NCBI RefSeq assembly: GCF_000717645.1 | Contig: NZ_JNZZ01000029.1 | Span: 1 to 64,000 of the forward strand | Reading direction: 5' to 3' | DNA from: Streptomyces californicus | GTDB taxonomy: Bacteria > Actinomycetota > Actinomycetes > Streptomycetales > Streptomycetaceae | Length of the DNA stretch: 64,000 nucleotides | In this document: positions 22,741 through 31,586 of the stretch, in pieces | How the letters are laid out: every line of letters begins with the position of its first letter | How positions within the stretch are numbered: position 1 is the first letter of the stretch | Translations under genes and position numbers: made by a program | The notes under the pieces: generated by a model | What the model saw: only the letters and a program-made list of their open reading frames with translations | Told to the model about the DNA's origin: nothing | The model's database searches: none

Positions 22741-23199
22741 TCAGAGCGCTTCGAGCGCCTTCACGTAGTCGTTCAGGTCGCGGGCGTCCGGGAGGCCGTT
22801 GACGACGCTCCAGCGGACGACGCCCTCCTTGTCGATGACGAAGGTGCCGCGCACGGCGCAGCCCTTGTCCTCGTCGAAGACGCCGTAGGCGCGCGAGGTC
22901 TCCCCGTGCGGCCAGAAGTCGGAGAGCAGCGGGTACTCCAGCCCCTCCTGCTCGGCGAAGACGCGCAGGGTGTGGATGGAGTCGTTGGAGACCGCGAGCA
23001 GCTGGGTGCCCTCGTTCTCGAAGCGGGGCAGCTCGTCGCGGAGCGCGCACAGCTCGCCGGTGCAGACGCCGGTGAAGGCGAACGGGTAGAACACCAGCAC
23101 CACGTTCTTCTCACCGCGGAACTCCGACAGCCGCACGGTCCGGCCGTGGTTGTCCTTGAGCTCGAAATCCGGGGCCTGGCTGCCGACCTCGATCGTCAT
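22741..23199 (-). CDS. AhpC/TSA-family peroxiredoxin (AhpE-like)
   Basis: The 152-residue protein has the peroxiredoxin fold. The active-site segment is YPFAFTGVCTGELC, with the peroxidatic Cys at about 46 and a second Cys five residues later, and FVIDKEGVVRW lies near 119. Length and motif match the AhpE-like/1-Cys group common in actinobacteria. These enzymes reduce peroxides with a thiol partner such as mycothiol-linked reductants. It lies between the terD gene and the DUF3052 gene, all on the minus strand, suggesting a shared oxidative-stress theme. The ATG at 23199 follows AAGGGA. Confidence 0.9.
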   Translation of the reverse strand: MTIEVGSQAPDFELKDNHGRTVRLSEFRGEKNVVLVFYPFAFTGVCTGELCALRDELPRFENEGTQLLAVSNDSIHTLRVFAEQEGLEYPLLSDFWPHGETSRAYGVFDEDKGCAVRGTFVIDKEGVVRWSVVNGLPDARDLNDYVKALEAL

Positions 23200-23363
23200 G
23201 GAACACGCATCCCTTCGCCGCTTCTCCGCATCCCCGGCCGGTCCGTCCGGGTGGCCCCCACCCTACGCACGGTCCCCCGCCCGACCGCGAACGGTCCCGG
23301 TCGCCGGTCCCGCGGGGCCTCCCGCCCTGCCCGGGGCGCCCACGGGCCCCGCGGGCGTACGAA

Positions 23364-23400
23364 GGCCCCCGCGGGCACGGTGTGCGCGCCCGCGAGGGCC
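23364..23400 (-). terminator. Hairpin downstream of the DUF3052 gene
   Basis: The arms at 23364-23376 and 23388-23400 pair over 13 bp with one mismatch around an 11-nt loop. It starts 22 bp past the DUF3052 stop on the minus strand. There is no convincing T-run, so it may attenuate rather than terminate. Confidence 0.5.
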
Positions 23401-23422
23401 CTGAGGTGGTGCGAAGAGCGGC

Positions 23423-23860
23423 TCAGCGCTTGGCCTTGGCCCCCTTGGGGGTGGCCAGACGGCTGCCCGTCCAGTCCTTGCCCGCGCTGATGGTCTTGGT
23501 CTGGGCGAGCCCGGCCGTCTGGGCGGCCTCGTTGATGTCGCTCGGCTCGACGTAACCGTCACGGCCGGTCTTCGGCGTCATCAGCCAGACCATGCCGCCG
23601 TCCTCGATCAGACCGATGGCATCCACCAGCGCGTCCGTAAGGTCGCCGTCCTCGTCGCGGAACCAGAGCAGGACGACGTCGGCGACATCGTCGTACTCCT
23701 CGTCGACGAGTTCCTGGCCGGTAGTGGCCTCAATGCCCTCACGGAGCTCCAGCTCGACGTCTTCGTCGTAGCCGATCTCCTGGACCACCTGTCCGGGCTC
23801 GAACCCCAGGCGTGCAGCCGGGTTGGTCCGCTCCTCCGCGTGGTCCGCGGTCGCGCTCAC
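23423..23860 (-). CDS. DUF3052 family protein
   Basis: The 145-residue acidic protein matches DUF3052: AARLGFEPGQVVQEIGYDEDVE, VVLLWFRDEDGDLTDALVDA, GMVWLMTPKTGRDGYVEPSDI, then a basic C-terminus (TPKGAKAKR). The family is small, cytoplasmic and confined to actinobacteria as far as I know, and no activity is established. GTG 23860 with AGGAGG 6 bp upstream is preferred over ATG 23878, which overlaps the ribosome-binding site. It is divergent from aceE, and the pairing of these two genes is familiar in Streptomyces. Confidence 0.85.
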   Translation of the reverse strand: MSATADHAEERTNPAARLGFEPGQVVQEIGYDEDVELELREGIEATTGQELVDEEYDDVADVVLLWFRDEDGDLTDALVDAIGLIEDGGMVWLMTPKTGRDGYVEPSDINEAAQTAGLAQTKTISAGKDWTGSRLATPKGAKAKR

Positions 23861-24355
23861 GGGTTGCCTCCTGATCATGTCTTCGGAAAATGCTCAGCCA
23901 CGCGCGTGCGCGGGGCGTAGGCCGTAGTCCACACGGGCCCGGCGAATCGCGCAAGTACCCAGCGTGCGAGACCGCCTATACGGTGACGTTCCCTGCCACG
24001 TCATCGCAAGTTCCGGCATGTCTCTCCGGCGGCTTCACCGGGTCTCCCCGGCTCTCTCCATCCGTTTACGTCCTTCCTCAGCTTATGCCGTTTCGATCCG
24101 CCAATCGGATTCGAACAGCCTTTGGGAACGCTTGGACGCCTTGGGCGTAAGGTTGCGGTTTGCCCGTACCCAGCCGCGTACCGCTCATACTCGTGCCCCG
24201 CCGAGCAGTTTTCGGAACCTCGGGGTTACCCCACGGTAGAGATGACGTTCGGGCCTTCGCGGTAGCACGATGGAGGCGGCGCGCACAGAGTTGACCCGGG
24301 GGTACGTTCCCCGTAACGAACCCCGTAGAGCATCACCGAACAGCGAAGGAACAGT
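23861..24355. other. Divergent control region between DUF3052 and aceE
   Basis: No gene is supported in these 495 bp. TGACGT and ACGTCA (23984-24003, 8-bp gap) form a dyad just upstream of a TATAGG box reading towards the DUF3052 gene. GGGGTTACCCC (24222-24232) is an odd perfect palindrome. The aceE promoter lies at 24291-24319. The length suggests further regulation of pyruvate dehydrogenase that I cannot resolve. Confidence 0.5.
24291..24319 (+). promoter_or_regulatory. aceE promoter with operator-like dyad in the spacer
   Basis: TTGACC (24291-24296), 17 bp, then TAACGA (24314-24319) gives a good vegetative promoter with a leader of about 30 nt. The spacer contains GGGG and CCCC arms around TACGTT, a dyad that a repressor could use to block polymerase. 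Confidence 0.65.
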
Positions 24356-27088
24356 GTGGCTTCCGGATCCGATCGCAACCCGATCATCATTGGCGGCCTT
24401 CCGAGCCAGGTCCCGGATTTCGATCCCGAGGAGACCCAGGAATGGCTGGACTCCCTCGACGCCGCCGTCGACGAGCGCGGCCGTGAGAGGGCCCGCTATC
24501 TGATGCTCCGGCTCATCGAACGCGCGCGGGAGAAGCGCGTCGCGGTGCCGGAGATGCGCAGCACGGACTACGTGAACACGATCGCCACGAAGGACGAGCC
24601 GTTCTTCCCCGGCGACGAGGAGATCGAACGCAAGATCCTCAACGCGACCCGCTGGAACGCGGCCGTGATGGTCTCGCGGGCGCAGCGGCCGGGGATCGGC
24701 GTCGGCGGTCACATCGCCACCTTCGCGTCCTCCGCCTCCCTGTACGACGTGGGCTTCAACCACTTCTTCCGGGGCAAGGACCAGGGCGACGGCGGCGACC
24801 AGATCTTCTTCCAGGGGCACGCGTCCCCGGGGATCTACGCCCGCGCGTACCTGCTGGACCGGCTGAGCGAGGCGCAGCTCGACGCCTTCCGCCAGGAGAA
24901 GTCGAAGGCCCCGAACGGGCTGTCCAGCTACCCGCACCCGCGGCTGATGCCGGACTTCTGGGAGTTCCCGACCGTCTCGATGGGCCTCGGCCCGCTCGGG
25001 GCGATCTACCAGGCGCGGATGAACCGCTACATGGAGGCGCGCGGCATCGCCGACACCTCCAAGTCGCACGTCTGGGCCTACCTGGGCGACGGCGAGATGG
25101 ACGAGCCGGAGTCGCTGGGCCAGCTCTCCATCGCGGCCCGCGAGGGCCTGGACAACCTGACCTTCGTGGTCAACTGCAACCTCCAGCGCCTCGACGGCCC
25201 GGTGCGCGGCAACGGCAAGATCATCCAGGAGCTGGAGTCGCAGTTCCGGGGCGCCGGCTGGAACGTCATCAAGCTGGTCTGGGACCGCTCCTGGGACCCG
25301 CTGCTGGCGCAGGACCGCACGGGCATCCTGGTCAACAAGCTGAACACCACCCCGGACGGTCAGTTCCAGACGTACGCCACGGAGACGGGCGCGTACATCC
25401 GCGAGCACTTCTTCGGCGACGACCCGCGGCTGCGGGACATGGTCAAGGACATGTCCGACCACCAGATCCTGCACCTCGGGCGCGGTGGCCACGACCACCG
25501 CAAGGTCTACGCGGCCTACGCGGCGGCCAAGGCGCACAAGGGGCAGCCGACGGTCATCCTGGCGCAGACGGTCAAGGGCTGGACCCTGGGGCCGAACTTC
25601 GAGGGCCGCAACGCGACCCACCAGATGAAGAAGCTCACGGTCGAGGACCTCAAGCGGTTCCGCGACCGCCTGCACATCCCGATCACGGACAAGCAGCTGG
25701 ACGAGGGCTACCCGCCCTACTACCACCCGGGCCGCGACTCGGACGAGATCCAGTACATGCACGACCGCCGCCAGGGTCTGGGCGGGTACGTCCCGACCCG
25801 GGTGGTCCGCGCGAAGCCGCTGCCGCAGCCCGAGGACAAGGTGTTCGCGGCCGCGAAGAAGGGTTCGGGTTCGCAGTCGATCGCCACCACCATGGCGTTC
25901 GTCCGCATCCTGAAGGACCTCATGCGGGACAAGGAGATCGGCAAGCGTTTCGTGCTGATCGCCCCCGATGAGTACCGCACCTTCGGCATGGACGCGTTCT
26001 TCCCGAGTGCGAAGATCTACAACCCGCTGGGCCAGCAGTACGAGGCGGTCGACCGCGATCTGCTGCTCGCCTACAAGGAGTCCCCGACGGGCCAGATGCT
26101 GCACGACGGCATCTCCGAGGCGGGGTGCACGGCGTCGCTGATCGCGGCCGGCTCGGCGTACGCCACGCACGGCGAGCCGCTGATCCCGGTGTACGTCTTC
26201 TACTCGATGTTCGGGTTCCAGCGCACCGGCGACCAGTTCTGGCAGATGGCCGACCAGCTCTCGCGCGGTTTCGTCCTGGGCGCGACCGCCGGCCGCACGA
26301 CGCTGACCGGCGAGGGGCTCCAGCACGCGGACGGCCACTCGCAGCTGCTCGCCTCGACGAACCCGGGCTGTGTCGCGTACGACCCGGCGTACGGGTTCGA
26401 GATCGCGCACATCATGAAGGACGGGCTGCGCCGGATGTACGGCGAGGCCAACGAGGACGTCTTCTACTACCTCACCGTCTACAACGAGCCGATCCAGCAC
26501 CCGGCCGAGCCGGAGAACGTGGACGTCGAGGGCATCCTCAAGGGCATCCACCGCTTCTCCGCCGGTGAGAAGGGCGAGATCCCGGCCCAGATCATGGCGT
26601 CGGGCGTGGCGGTCCCCTGGGCCCTGGAGGCGCAGCGGATCCTCGCGGACGAGTGGAACGTCAGGGCGGACGTCTGGTCGGCGACCTCCTGGAACGAGCT
26701 GCGCCGCGAGGCGGTGGACGTGGAGCGCCACAACCTCCTGCACCCGGAGGAGGAGCAGCGCGTCCCGTACGTGACCAGGAAGCTCGAAGGGGCCCAGGGC
26801 CCATTCGTGGCGGTCTCGGACTGGATGCGCTCGGTGCCGGACCAGATCGCGCGCTGGGTGCCGGGCGCCTACCAGTCGCTGGGCGCGGACGGCTTCGGCT
26901 TCGCGGACACCCGGGGCGCGGCCCGCCGGTTCTTCCACATCGACGCGCAGTCGATCGTGCTGGCGGTCCTGACCGAGCTGGCCAAGGAGGGCCGGATCGA
27001 CCGGTCCGCCCTCAAGAAGGCCGTGGACCGCTACGAGCTGCTGGACGTGACGGCGGCCGACCCCGGCGCGGCGGGCGGCGACGCGTAG
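24356..27088 (+). CDS. aceE: Pyruvate dehydrogenase E1 component, homodimeric type
   Basis: The 910-residue protein is the AceE-type E1 of the pyruvate dehydrogenase complex: thiamine-diphosphate-dependent decarboxylation of pyruvate and transfer of the acetyl group to lipoyl-E2. It shows [14 protein letters not shown] near the N-terminus and [20 protein letters not shown]. The ThDP/Mg motif is [10 protein letters not shown] (about 244-253) followed by [16 protein letters not shown]. The C-terminal half has the transketolase-like region with [18 protein letters not shown]. Length is normal for the homodimeric enzyme of actinobacteria and enterobacteria. The start is GTG 24356 after GAAGGA. 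It is transcribed alone and followed by a strong bidirectional terminator. Confidence 0.97.
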   Translation: MASGSDRNPIIIGGLPSQVPDFDPEETQEWLDSLDAAVDERGRERARYLMLRLIERAREKRVAVPEMRSTDYVNTIATKDEPFFPGDEEIERKILNATRWNAAVMVSRAQRPGIGVGGHIATFASSASLYDVGFNHFFRGKDQGDGGDQIFFQGHASPGIYARAYLLDRLSEAQLDAFRQEKSKAPNGLSSYPHPRLMPDFWEFPTVSMGLGPLGAIYQARMNRYMEARGIADTSKSHVWAYLGDGEMDEPESLGQLSIAAREGLDNLTFVVNCNLQRLDGPVRGNGKIIQELESQFRGAGWNVIKLVWDRSWDPLLAQDRTGILVNKLNTTPDGQFQTYATETGAYIREHFFGDDPRLRDMVKDMSDHQILHLGRGGHDHRKVYAAYAAAKAHKGQPTVILAQTVKGWTLGPNFEGRNATHQMKKLTVEDLKRFRDRLHIPITDKQLDEGYPPYYHPGRDSDEIQYMHDRRQGLGGYVPTRVVRAKPLPQPEDKVFAAAKKGSGSQSIATTMAFVRILKDLMRDKEIGKRFVLIAPDEYRTFGMDAFFPSAKIYNPLGQQYEAVDRDLLLAYKESPTGQMLHDGISEAGCTASLIAAGSAYATHGEPLIPVYVFYSMFGFQRTGDQFWQMADQLSRGFVLGATAGRTTLTGEGLQHADGHSQLLASTNPGCVAYDPAYGFEIAHIMKDGLRRMYGEANEDVFYYLTVYNEPIQHPAEPENVDVEGILKGIHRFSAGEKGEIPAQIMASGVAVPWALEAQRILADEWNVRADVWSATSWNELRREAVDVERHNLLHPEEEQRVPYVTRKLEGAQGPFVAVSDWMRSVPDQIARWVPGAYQSLGADGFGFADTRGAARRFFHIDAQSIVLAVLTELAKEGRIDRSALKKAVDRYELLDVTAADPGAAGGDA

Positions 27089-27104
27089 CCGCAGGCGGAC
27101 GGGC

Positions 27105-27141
27105 CCGGAGGGGCGGTGGCACGACGCCACCGCCCCTCCGG
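27105..27141. terminator. Bidirectional terminator after aceE
   Basis: A perfect 16-bp stem (27105-27120 with 27126-27141) closes a 5-nt loop ACGAC. It lies between the convergent aceE and I36-type genes, 16 bp and 11 bp from their stops. Confidence 0.8.
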
Positions 27142-27152
27142 CATGTCCGGGC

Positions 27153-27566
27153 TCAGTTCTCCCAGATCTTGAAGGCGCGGACCTGGTACGGGGACCGGGG
27201 CGTCCAGGTCCCGCCGCCGGGGTACGTCTCGAACTCCCCGGTCTCCGCGCACTCGGCGGACTGGTAGGTGGTGACGGGCCGGCCGGTGCGGTTGGCGAGG
27301 GACTGGGCGTCGCCGCCCCCGGGCAGCGGGACGCAGCTCTCGATGTCGGTGCCGGAGAGTTCGAAGGTGTGGCGGGCCCCGGTGAAGTCAGCCTTCTTCC
27401 AGAGGCAGAGCCGCCCCGGTTCGCAGGTCCCGAGCTTGACGCCCGCGGACCGGTCGGGCGCGGCTGCCGCCCGGTCGGGCGACAGGGCCTGGGGAACGAG
27501 TGCGGTGCAGGCCAGGACGGCCGCCGCGAGAACGGTCGTGCGCAGGGTAAGGACGGTCGTGCGCAT
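27153..27566 (-). CDS. Secreted peptidase inhibitor family I36-like protein
   Basis: The 137-residue precursor has a signal peptide: a basic start, a hydrophobic core of about residues 12-26, and probable cleavage after an Ala-rich AAA near 36. A mature domain of about 100 residues follows, starting near GVKLGTCEPGRLCLW. The four Cys and the crystallin-like spacing (LCLWKKADFTGARHTFELSGTD) fit the I36 (SMPI-type) inhibitors and related beta/gamma-crystallin folds of Streptomyces. SMPI inhibits metalloproteases, but the target here is unknown. The ATG at 27566 follows GGGGG; an earlier in-frame ATG at 27614 would put charged residues ahead of the signal. Confidence 0.75.
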   Translation of the reverse strand: MRTTVLTLRTTVLAAAVLACTALVPQALSPDRAAAAPDRSAGVKLGTCEPGRLCLWKKADFTGARHTFELSGTDIESCVPLPGGGDAQSLANRTGRPVTTYQSAECAETGEFETYPGGGTWTPRSPYQVRAFKIWEN

Positions 27567-27673
27567 GGTGGTCAACCCCCGTGGTCGATCGGTGCTGTTC
27601 TTTCCGCCGATCACTCTGCGTCACCATGCAGGCGGTGCGGAAGAGCGGAGGGGGTCCACCACCCTGATAGGCG

Positions 27674-27705
27674 ACAGCCCCGCCGAAAGGATTCGGCGGG
27701 GCTGT
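27674..27705 (-). terminator. Terminator after the MFS transporter gene
   Basis: A perfect 14-bp stem (27674-27687 with 27692-27705) with loop AGGA lies 42 bp past the MFS stop on the minus strand. Confidence 0.75.
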
Positions 27706-27746
27706 GCGATGCGCTGTGTTGACGTACGAGGTCGTACCGGGCCGGG

Positions 27747-29363
27747 TCAGATGTGGCCGACTGCGGCGCCCGCCTCGGCGTTCTCGCCGCGCTTGGTGAG
27801 GGTGGCGACGAGGGCGGCGATGACCGCGACCACACCGGCGACGGTGAAGGCCAGCCCCATGCCGGACATGAAGGTGTCGTGGATGACCCCGCCGATGCGG
27901 GCGGCGATGTCCGGCGTCATGCCGGGGGCCTGACCGAGCTCACCGGGGACCATGCCGAACTCGGCGGCCTTCTCCAGCGCGGGGTCCGCCTGGCCCGGCA
28001 GGCCCGCGTCCTTCCAGTTGCCCGCGAAGTCGGCGCTGACCTTGGAGGACATGACCGCGCCGAGGACGGCGGTGCCGAGCGCGCCGCCGACCTGCATGGC
28101 GGCCTGCTGGAGCCCGCCGGCCACGCCGGACAGCTCCAGGGGCGCGTTGCCGACGATGACCTCGGTGGCGCCGACCATGACCGGGGCCAGACCGCAGCCG
28201 AGGAGGGCGAACCAGAGGGACATGGTGAAGGTGCCGGTGGACTCGCTGAGCGTGGTCATGCCGAACATCGCGGTGGCCGTGAAGACCATGCCGCCGACCA
28301 GCGGGATGCGGGGGCCGAACTTGGTGATCAGCAGACCCGCCACCGGCGAGGAGACGATCATCATCGCGGTCAGCGGCAGCAGGTGCAGACCGCTGTCGAC
28401 GGGGCTGAGGCCGTGGACGCCCTGGAGGAAGAACGTCACGAAGAAGAGGCCGCCCATGAAGGCGAAGGCCATCAGCACCATGAGGATGACACCGGCCGTC
28501 AACGGGACGGAGCGGAACATCTTCAGCGGGACGAGCGGCTCCCTGACCCGGTTCTGCCAGACGCCGAAGAGGATGAACGCCGCGACGGCGGAGGCCAGCC
28601 ACGCCCAGGTCCGGCCGTCGCCCCAGCCCCAGGACTCACCGGCCTTGATGATGCCCCAGATGAGGGCGAACATCGCGCTGGAGAGCAGCAGGATGCCGAT
28701 CACGTCGAAGGAGCGCGGGGCGTTGGCGGCGCGGTGGTCGCGCAGGATCACCAGGCCGAAGACGAGCGCGACGACGCCGACGGGTACGTTGATGAAGAAG
28801 ACCGACTGCCAGCTGACGTGCTCGACGAGGAGACCGCCGACGATCGGGCCGCCCGCGGTGGACGCGCCGATGACCATGCCCCAGATGCCGATCGCCATGT
28901 TCAGCTTTTCGGCGGGGAAGGTCGCGCGCAGCAGGCCGAGCGCGGCCGGCATCAGCAGGGCGCCGAAGAGGCCCTGGAGGACGCGGAAGAGGATGACCAG
29001 CGAGATCTCGCTGGAGAGGCCGATCGCACCGGAGGCGAGCGCGAAGCCCGCGATGCCGATGAGGAAGGTCTGCCGGTGGCCGAAGCGGTCGCCCAGCTTG
29101 CCCGCGGTGATCAGGGCGACGGCGAGGGCGAGCAGATAGCCGTTGGTGATCCACTGGACGTCGGCGAGCGAGGCGCCGAGGTCCCGCTGGATCGCGGGGT
29201 TCGCGATGGCGACGATGGTGCCGTCGAGGGCGACCATCATCACGCCGATGGCGACGGCGAAGAGGGTCAGCCAGGGGTGGCCGCGAAGCCCCTTGACCGG
29301 GGCGGGTACTGCGTTGTCTTCAGGCTCCCGCGGCGCCTTCTCGACGGTGGTCTGACTAGTCAT
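27747..29363 (-). CDS. DHA2-family (EmrB/QacA) MFS drug:H+ antiporter
   Basis: The 538-residue protein has 14 predicted membrane helices and the DHA2 signatures. Motif D1 is LDGTIVAIANPAI in helix 1, motif A is GKLGDRFGHRQTFLIG between helices 2 and 3, and motif C is GxxxGPIVGGLL in helix 5. It would export a hydrophobic drug or metabolite using the proton gradient. The ATG at 29363 is 7 bp after a TAGTCT -10 box and has no ribosome-binding site, so translation is probably leaderless; the longer frame starting at 29405 runs through the promoter. The divergent TetR gene and the operator-like repeats between them indicate local repression relieved by a substrate. Confidence 0.9.
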   Translation of the reverse strand: MTSQTTVEKAPREPEDNAVPAPVKGLRGHPWLTLFAVAIGVMMVALDGTIVAIANPAIQRDLGASLADVQWITNGYLLALAVALITAGKLGDRFGHRQTFLIGIAGFALASGAIGLSSEISLVILFRVLQGLFGALLMPAALGLLRATFPAEKLNMAIGIWGMVIGASTAGGPIVGGLLVEHVSWQSVFFINVPVGVVALVFGLVILRDHRAANAPRSFDVIGILLLSSAMFALIWGIIKAGESWGWGDGRTWAWLASAVAAFILFGVWQNRVREPLVPLKMFRSVPLTAGVILMVLMAFAFMGGLFFVTFFLQGVHGLSPVDSGLHLLPLTAMMIVSSPVAGLLITKFGPRIPLVGGMVFTATAMFGMTTLSESTGTFTMSLWFALLGCGLAPVMVGATEVIVGNAPLELSGVAGGLQQAAMQVGGALGTAVLGAVMSSKVSADFAGNWKDAGLPGQADPALEKAAEFGMVPGELGQAPGMTPDIAARIGGVIHDTFMSGMGLAFTVAGVVAVIAALVATLTKRGENAEAGAAVGHI

Positions 29364-29370
29364 AACGGGG

Positions 29371-29400
29371 AGACTAGTGACAGCGTCTGACAGTTGACAA
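29371..29400 (-). promoter_or_regulatory. MFS promoter overlapping a TetR operator
   Basis: On the minus strand TTGTCA (29400-29395) is separated by 18 bp from TAGTCT (29376-29371). The transcript would start at the ATG (29363). The spacer contains the imperfect dyad GACAGCGTCTGAC (29379-29391), so a bound repressor would directly block polymerase. Confidence 0.65.
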
Positions 29401-29412
29401 ACCAATTCACAA

Positions 29413-29425
29413 GACAGTAACTGTC
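29413..29425. promoter_or_regulatory. Second TetR operator, perfect dyad
   Basis: GACAGTAACTGTC is a perfect odd palindrome with half-site GACAG, the same half-site as in the MFS promoter spacer. It starts 34 bp from that copy and lies upstream of the probable TetR -10 box TATGCT (29451-29456). Confidence 0.6.
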
Positions 29426-29489
29426 ACGTGGCTCACACAGGGCTCATAGGTATGCTGAGCTGGAGAAATACGGGAAAAGAGGGTGGTAC

Positions 29490-30167
29490 GTGACCGAGGG
29501 GCAGGCAGGCGGGCCACGAGCCGGACTGCGTGAACGCAAGAAGCAGCGCACCCGCGACGCCTTGGTGCGCGCCTCCCTCGAACTGTTCACCACCCAGGGG
29601 TACGAACGCACCACGGTCGACGAGATCGTCGAGGCCGTGGACGTCTCGCAGCGCACCTTCTTCCGCTACTTCGCGAGCAAGGAGGACGTCACCTTTGCGG
29701 TGCAGGAGATGGTCGAGTCCCGCTTCATCGACGAGCTGCGCCGCCGGCCCGCGCACGAGGCGCCCTTCGAGGCCATGCGCGGGGCGGTGCTGTGCGCGTG
29801 GAACAGCATCGGCGAGGCGATCGAGGAGGTCGTCACCGTCGATCTCCACATGCGCGTGTACCGGATCATCGAGTCCACGCCCACCCTGCTCGCCGCGCAC
29901 ATGCGGCGCGGGGTCGCCCTGGAGAACCAGGTCGCCCTGCTGATCGCGGAGCGTGAGGGGCTCGACGTGGAGCGCGACCCCCGCCCCCGGGTGGCCGTCG
30001 CCGCGTTCTCGGCGGTGATGCGGGTGACCGGCCAGCTGTGGGGCCGCGGCCACGACGCGAGCGTGGAGGCGCTGCGCGATCTGACGGAGGAGTACCTCGA
30101 CCAGCTCGTCCCGGCCCTCGCCCGCGACTGGCGCCCGGCGGGCCGGGGGCCTCAGCAGGAGTGGTAG
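29490..30167 (+). CDS. TetR-family repressor of the adjacent MFS pump
   Basis: The 225-residue protein has an N-terminal TetR helix-turn-helix (RDALVRASLELFTTQGYE, TTVDEIVEAVDVSQRTFFRY, residues about 20-65) and a divergent all-helical ligand domain. It starts at GTG 29490 with AAGAGGG 6 bp upstream. It is transcribed divergently from the MFS gene, the standard arrangement for a local efflux repressor. The two GACAG dyads in the 126-bp gap are its likely operators. The ligand is unknown. Confidence 0.88.
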   Translation: MTEGQAGGPRAGLRERKKQRTRDALVRASLELFTTQGYERTTVDEIVEAVDVSQRTFFRYFASKEDVTFAVQEMVESRFIDELRRRPAHEAPFEAMRGAVLCAWNSIGEAIEEVVTVDLHMRVYRIIESTPTLLAAHMRRGVALENQVALLIAEREGLDVERDPRPRVAVAAFSAVMRVTGQLWGRGHDASVEALRDLTEEYLDQLVPALARDWRPAGRGPQQEW

Positions 30168-30234
30168 CGGTGACCCGGTCACGACGCCAGGGTGACGCCG
30201 CGTGAGAAATTCTCCGTTAATCCCTCGCGGACGG

Positions 30235-30248
30235 GTGATGTCGCTCAC
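30235..30248. promoter_or_regulatory. Crp-type site GTGA-N6-TCAC
   Basis: GTGATGTCGCTCAC is a perfect GTGA-N6-TCAC dyad of the Crp/Fnr type, centred about 50 bp upstream of the predicted start of the DUF1023 hydrolase transcript. A related but 7-bp-spaced dyad precedes the paralogue at 34986. Confidence 0.45.
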
Positions 30249-30291
30249 CTGAAACACGGAGGCCGTCGCACGTCTCCTAGGGTGTGGCGCA

Positions 30292-31500
30292 GTGACTTCT
30301 TTCGACACCTCTCCCACGTTGACCGTCTGGCGCGCGCTGCTCGCCGTAGCGGTGGTGTTCGTGATGCTGGGGACGACGGGCTGGAGCGCCGTCCGTGACC
30401 AGCACGCCGACGGGCCGCGCGAGCTGGCGCTCGCCGCCTGGGCCCGGGACAAGATAGCGGGCCGGCAGCTGCCGGAGGCGGACGCCCCCACCACGCGGCT
30501 GGCGCACTTCTTCGCCTCCCTCACCTCGGCGCAGCGCATGGTCCTCGCGGCCCGGCACCCGTCGGTGGTGGGAAACCTGAACGGCGCGCCGGTCGCCATG
30601 CGCTACCGCGCCAACCGGGTGGCGCTCGGGCAGGCCGTGACCGCCGAGCGGGTGCGGAGCAGCGACCCGAAGCTCTCGCCGGACGGCCGGGCCGAGGCGC
30701 GGGCCCGGCTCGACCGGTTCCGCTCACTGCTCAAGGGCGACCGCAAGATCCTGGCCTTCGACCCGTCCGGGCGGGGCCGGGCGGCCGAGGTGTTCGGGAA
30801 CCTCGACCGGGCCTCCCGGGTCTCCGTCGTCGTCCCCGGCGTGGACACGCACCTGCTGACCCTGGAACGCAGCCAACGCCGGTACACGGCCCCGGTCGGC
30901 ATGGCGAAGTCGCTGTACGAGGCGGAGCGCGCGGCCTCCCCGGCCACCCGTACCGCCGTGATCGCCTGGGCCGACTACACCGCACCGGTCGGCGTCGGCA
31001 TGGACGCGGCGCTCGGCGCGCTCGCCTCCGACGGCGCGGTCCGGCTGAACGCGCTGGTCCAAGCGTTGCCCGGCCGCTCCCGGGTCTCGTTGTTCTGCCA
31101 CAGCTACGGTTCCGTCGTCTGCGGGATCGCCGCGCACCGGGCCCCGGGCCGGGTGGCCGACATCGCGGTCGCGGGGAGCCCCGGCATGCGGGCCGCCCAC
31201 GCGGGACAGCTGGAGACCGGCGCCCGGATCTGGGCGATGCGGGACGGGGACGACTGGATCGGGGACGTACCGCACATGGAGTTCGGCGGGATCGGTCACG
31301 GGGCCGATCCGGTGGACCCGGCCTTCGGCGCGCGGATCGTCTCGGCGGCCGGCGCCGCCGGGCACAGCGGCTACTTCGTGCCGGGCACCGAGAGCCTGGA
31401 CAACTTCGCCGCGATCGGCGTCGGCGCGTACGGATCGGTGAGCTGCGCGAGCGCCGACAGCGCCTGTCACCGCGGTATCTCCGGCGAGCTGGAGGGCTGA
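30292..31500 (+). CDS. Membrane-anchored DUF1023 alpha/beta hydrolase
   Basis: The 402-residue protein has an N-terminal membrane segment (about 13-30) and a C-terminal alpha/beta-hydrolase domain of DUF1023 type. Its nucleophile elbow is CHSYGS (Ser271), followed by AVAGSPGMRA and a late acidic/His region (DDWIGDVPHMEFGGIGHG). DUF1023 proteins are actinobacterial, mostly extracytoplasmic and of unknown substrate. The first 110 residues include RHPSVVGNLNGAPVAMRYRAN, also found in the paralogue at 34986-36227. The start at GTG 30292 lies 8 bp past TAGGGT (30278-30283) with no ribosome-binding site, so the message is probably leaderless. Confidence 0.8.
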   Translation: MTSFDTSPTLTVWRALLAVAVVFVMLGTTGWSAVRDQHADGPRELALAAWARDKIAGRQLPEADAPTTRLAHFFASLTSAQRMVLAARHPSVVGNLNGAPVAMRYRANRVALGQAVTAERVRSSDPKLSPDGRAEARARLDRFRSLLKGDRKILAFDPSGRGRAAEVFGNLDRASRVSVVVPGVDTHLLTLERSQRRYTAPVGMAKSLYEAERAASPATRTAVIAWADYTAPVGVGMDAALGALASDGAVRLNALVQALPGRSRVSLFCHSYGSVVCGIAAHRAPGRVADIAVAGSPGMRAAHAGQLETGARIWAMRDGDDWIGDVPHMEFGGIGHGADPVDPAFGARIVSAAGAAGHSGYFVPGTESLDNFAAIGVGAYGSVSCASADSACHRGISGELEG

Positions 31501-31586
31501 CGCGCGTAAAAGCGCGTGTCGGGCGGATAAACAGATCATTGCTTCAAGGGGGGACGTGCGCGACCGTGCCGCATACGATGAGGCAC

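Noticed and set aside
24185..27130. A 981-residue open frame antisense to aceE
   Set aside because: It mirrors the codon bias of aceE in very high GC DNA, has low-complexity Arg/Val/Leu/Ala sequence and no recognisable domain. Only aceE is coding.
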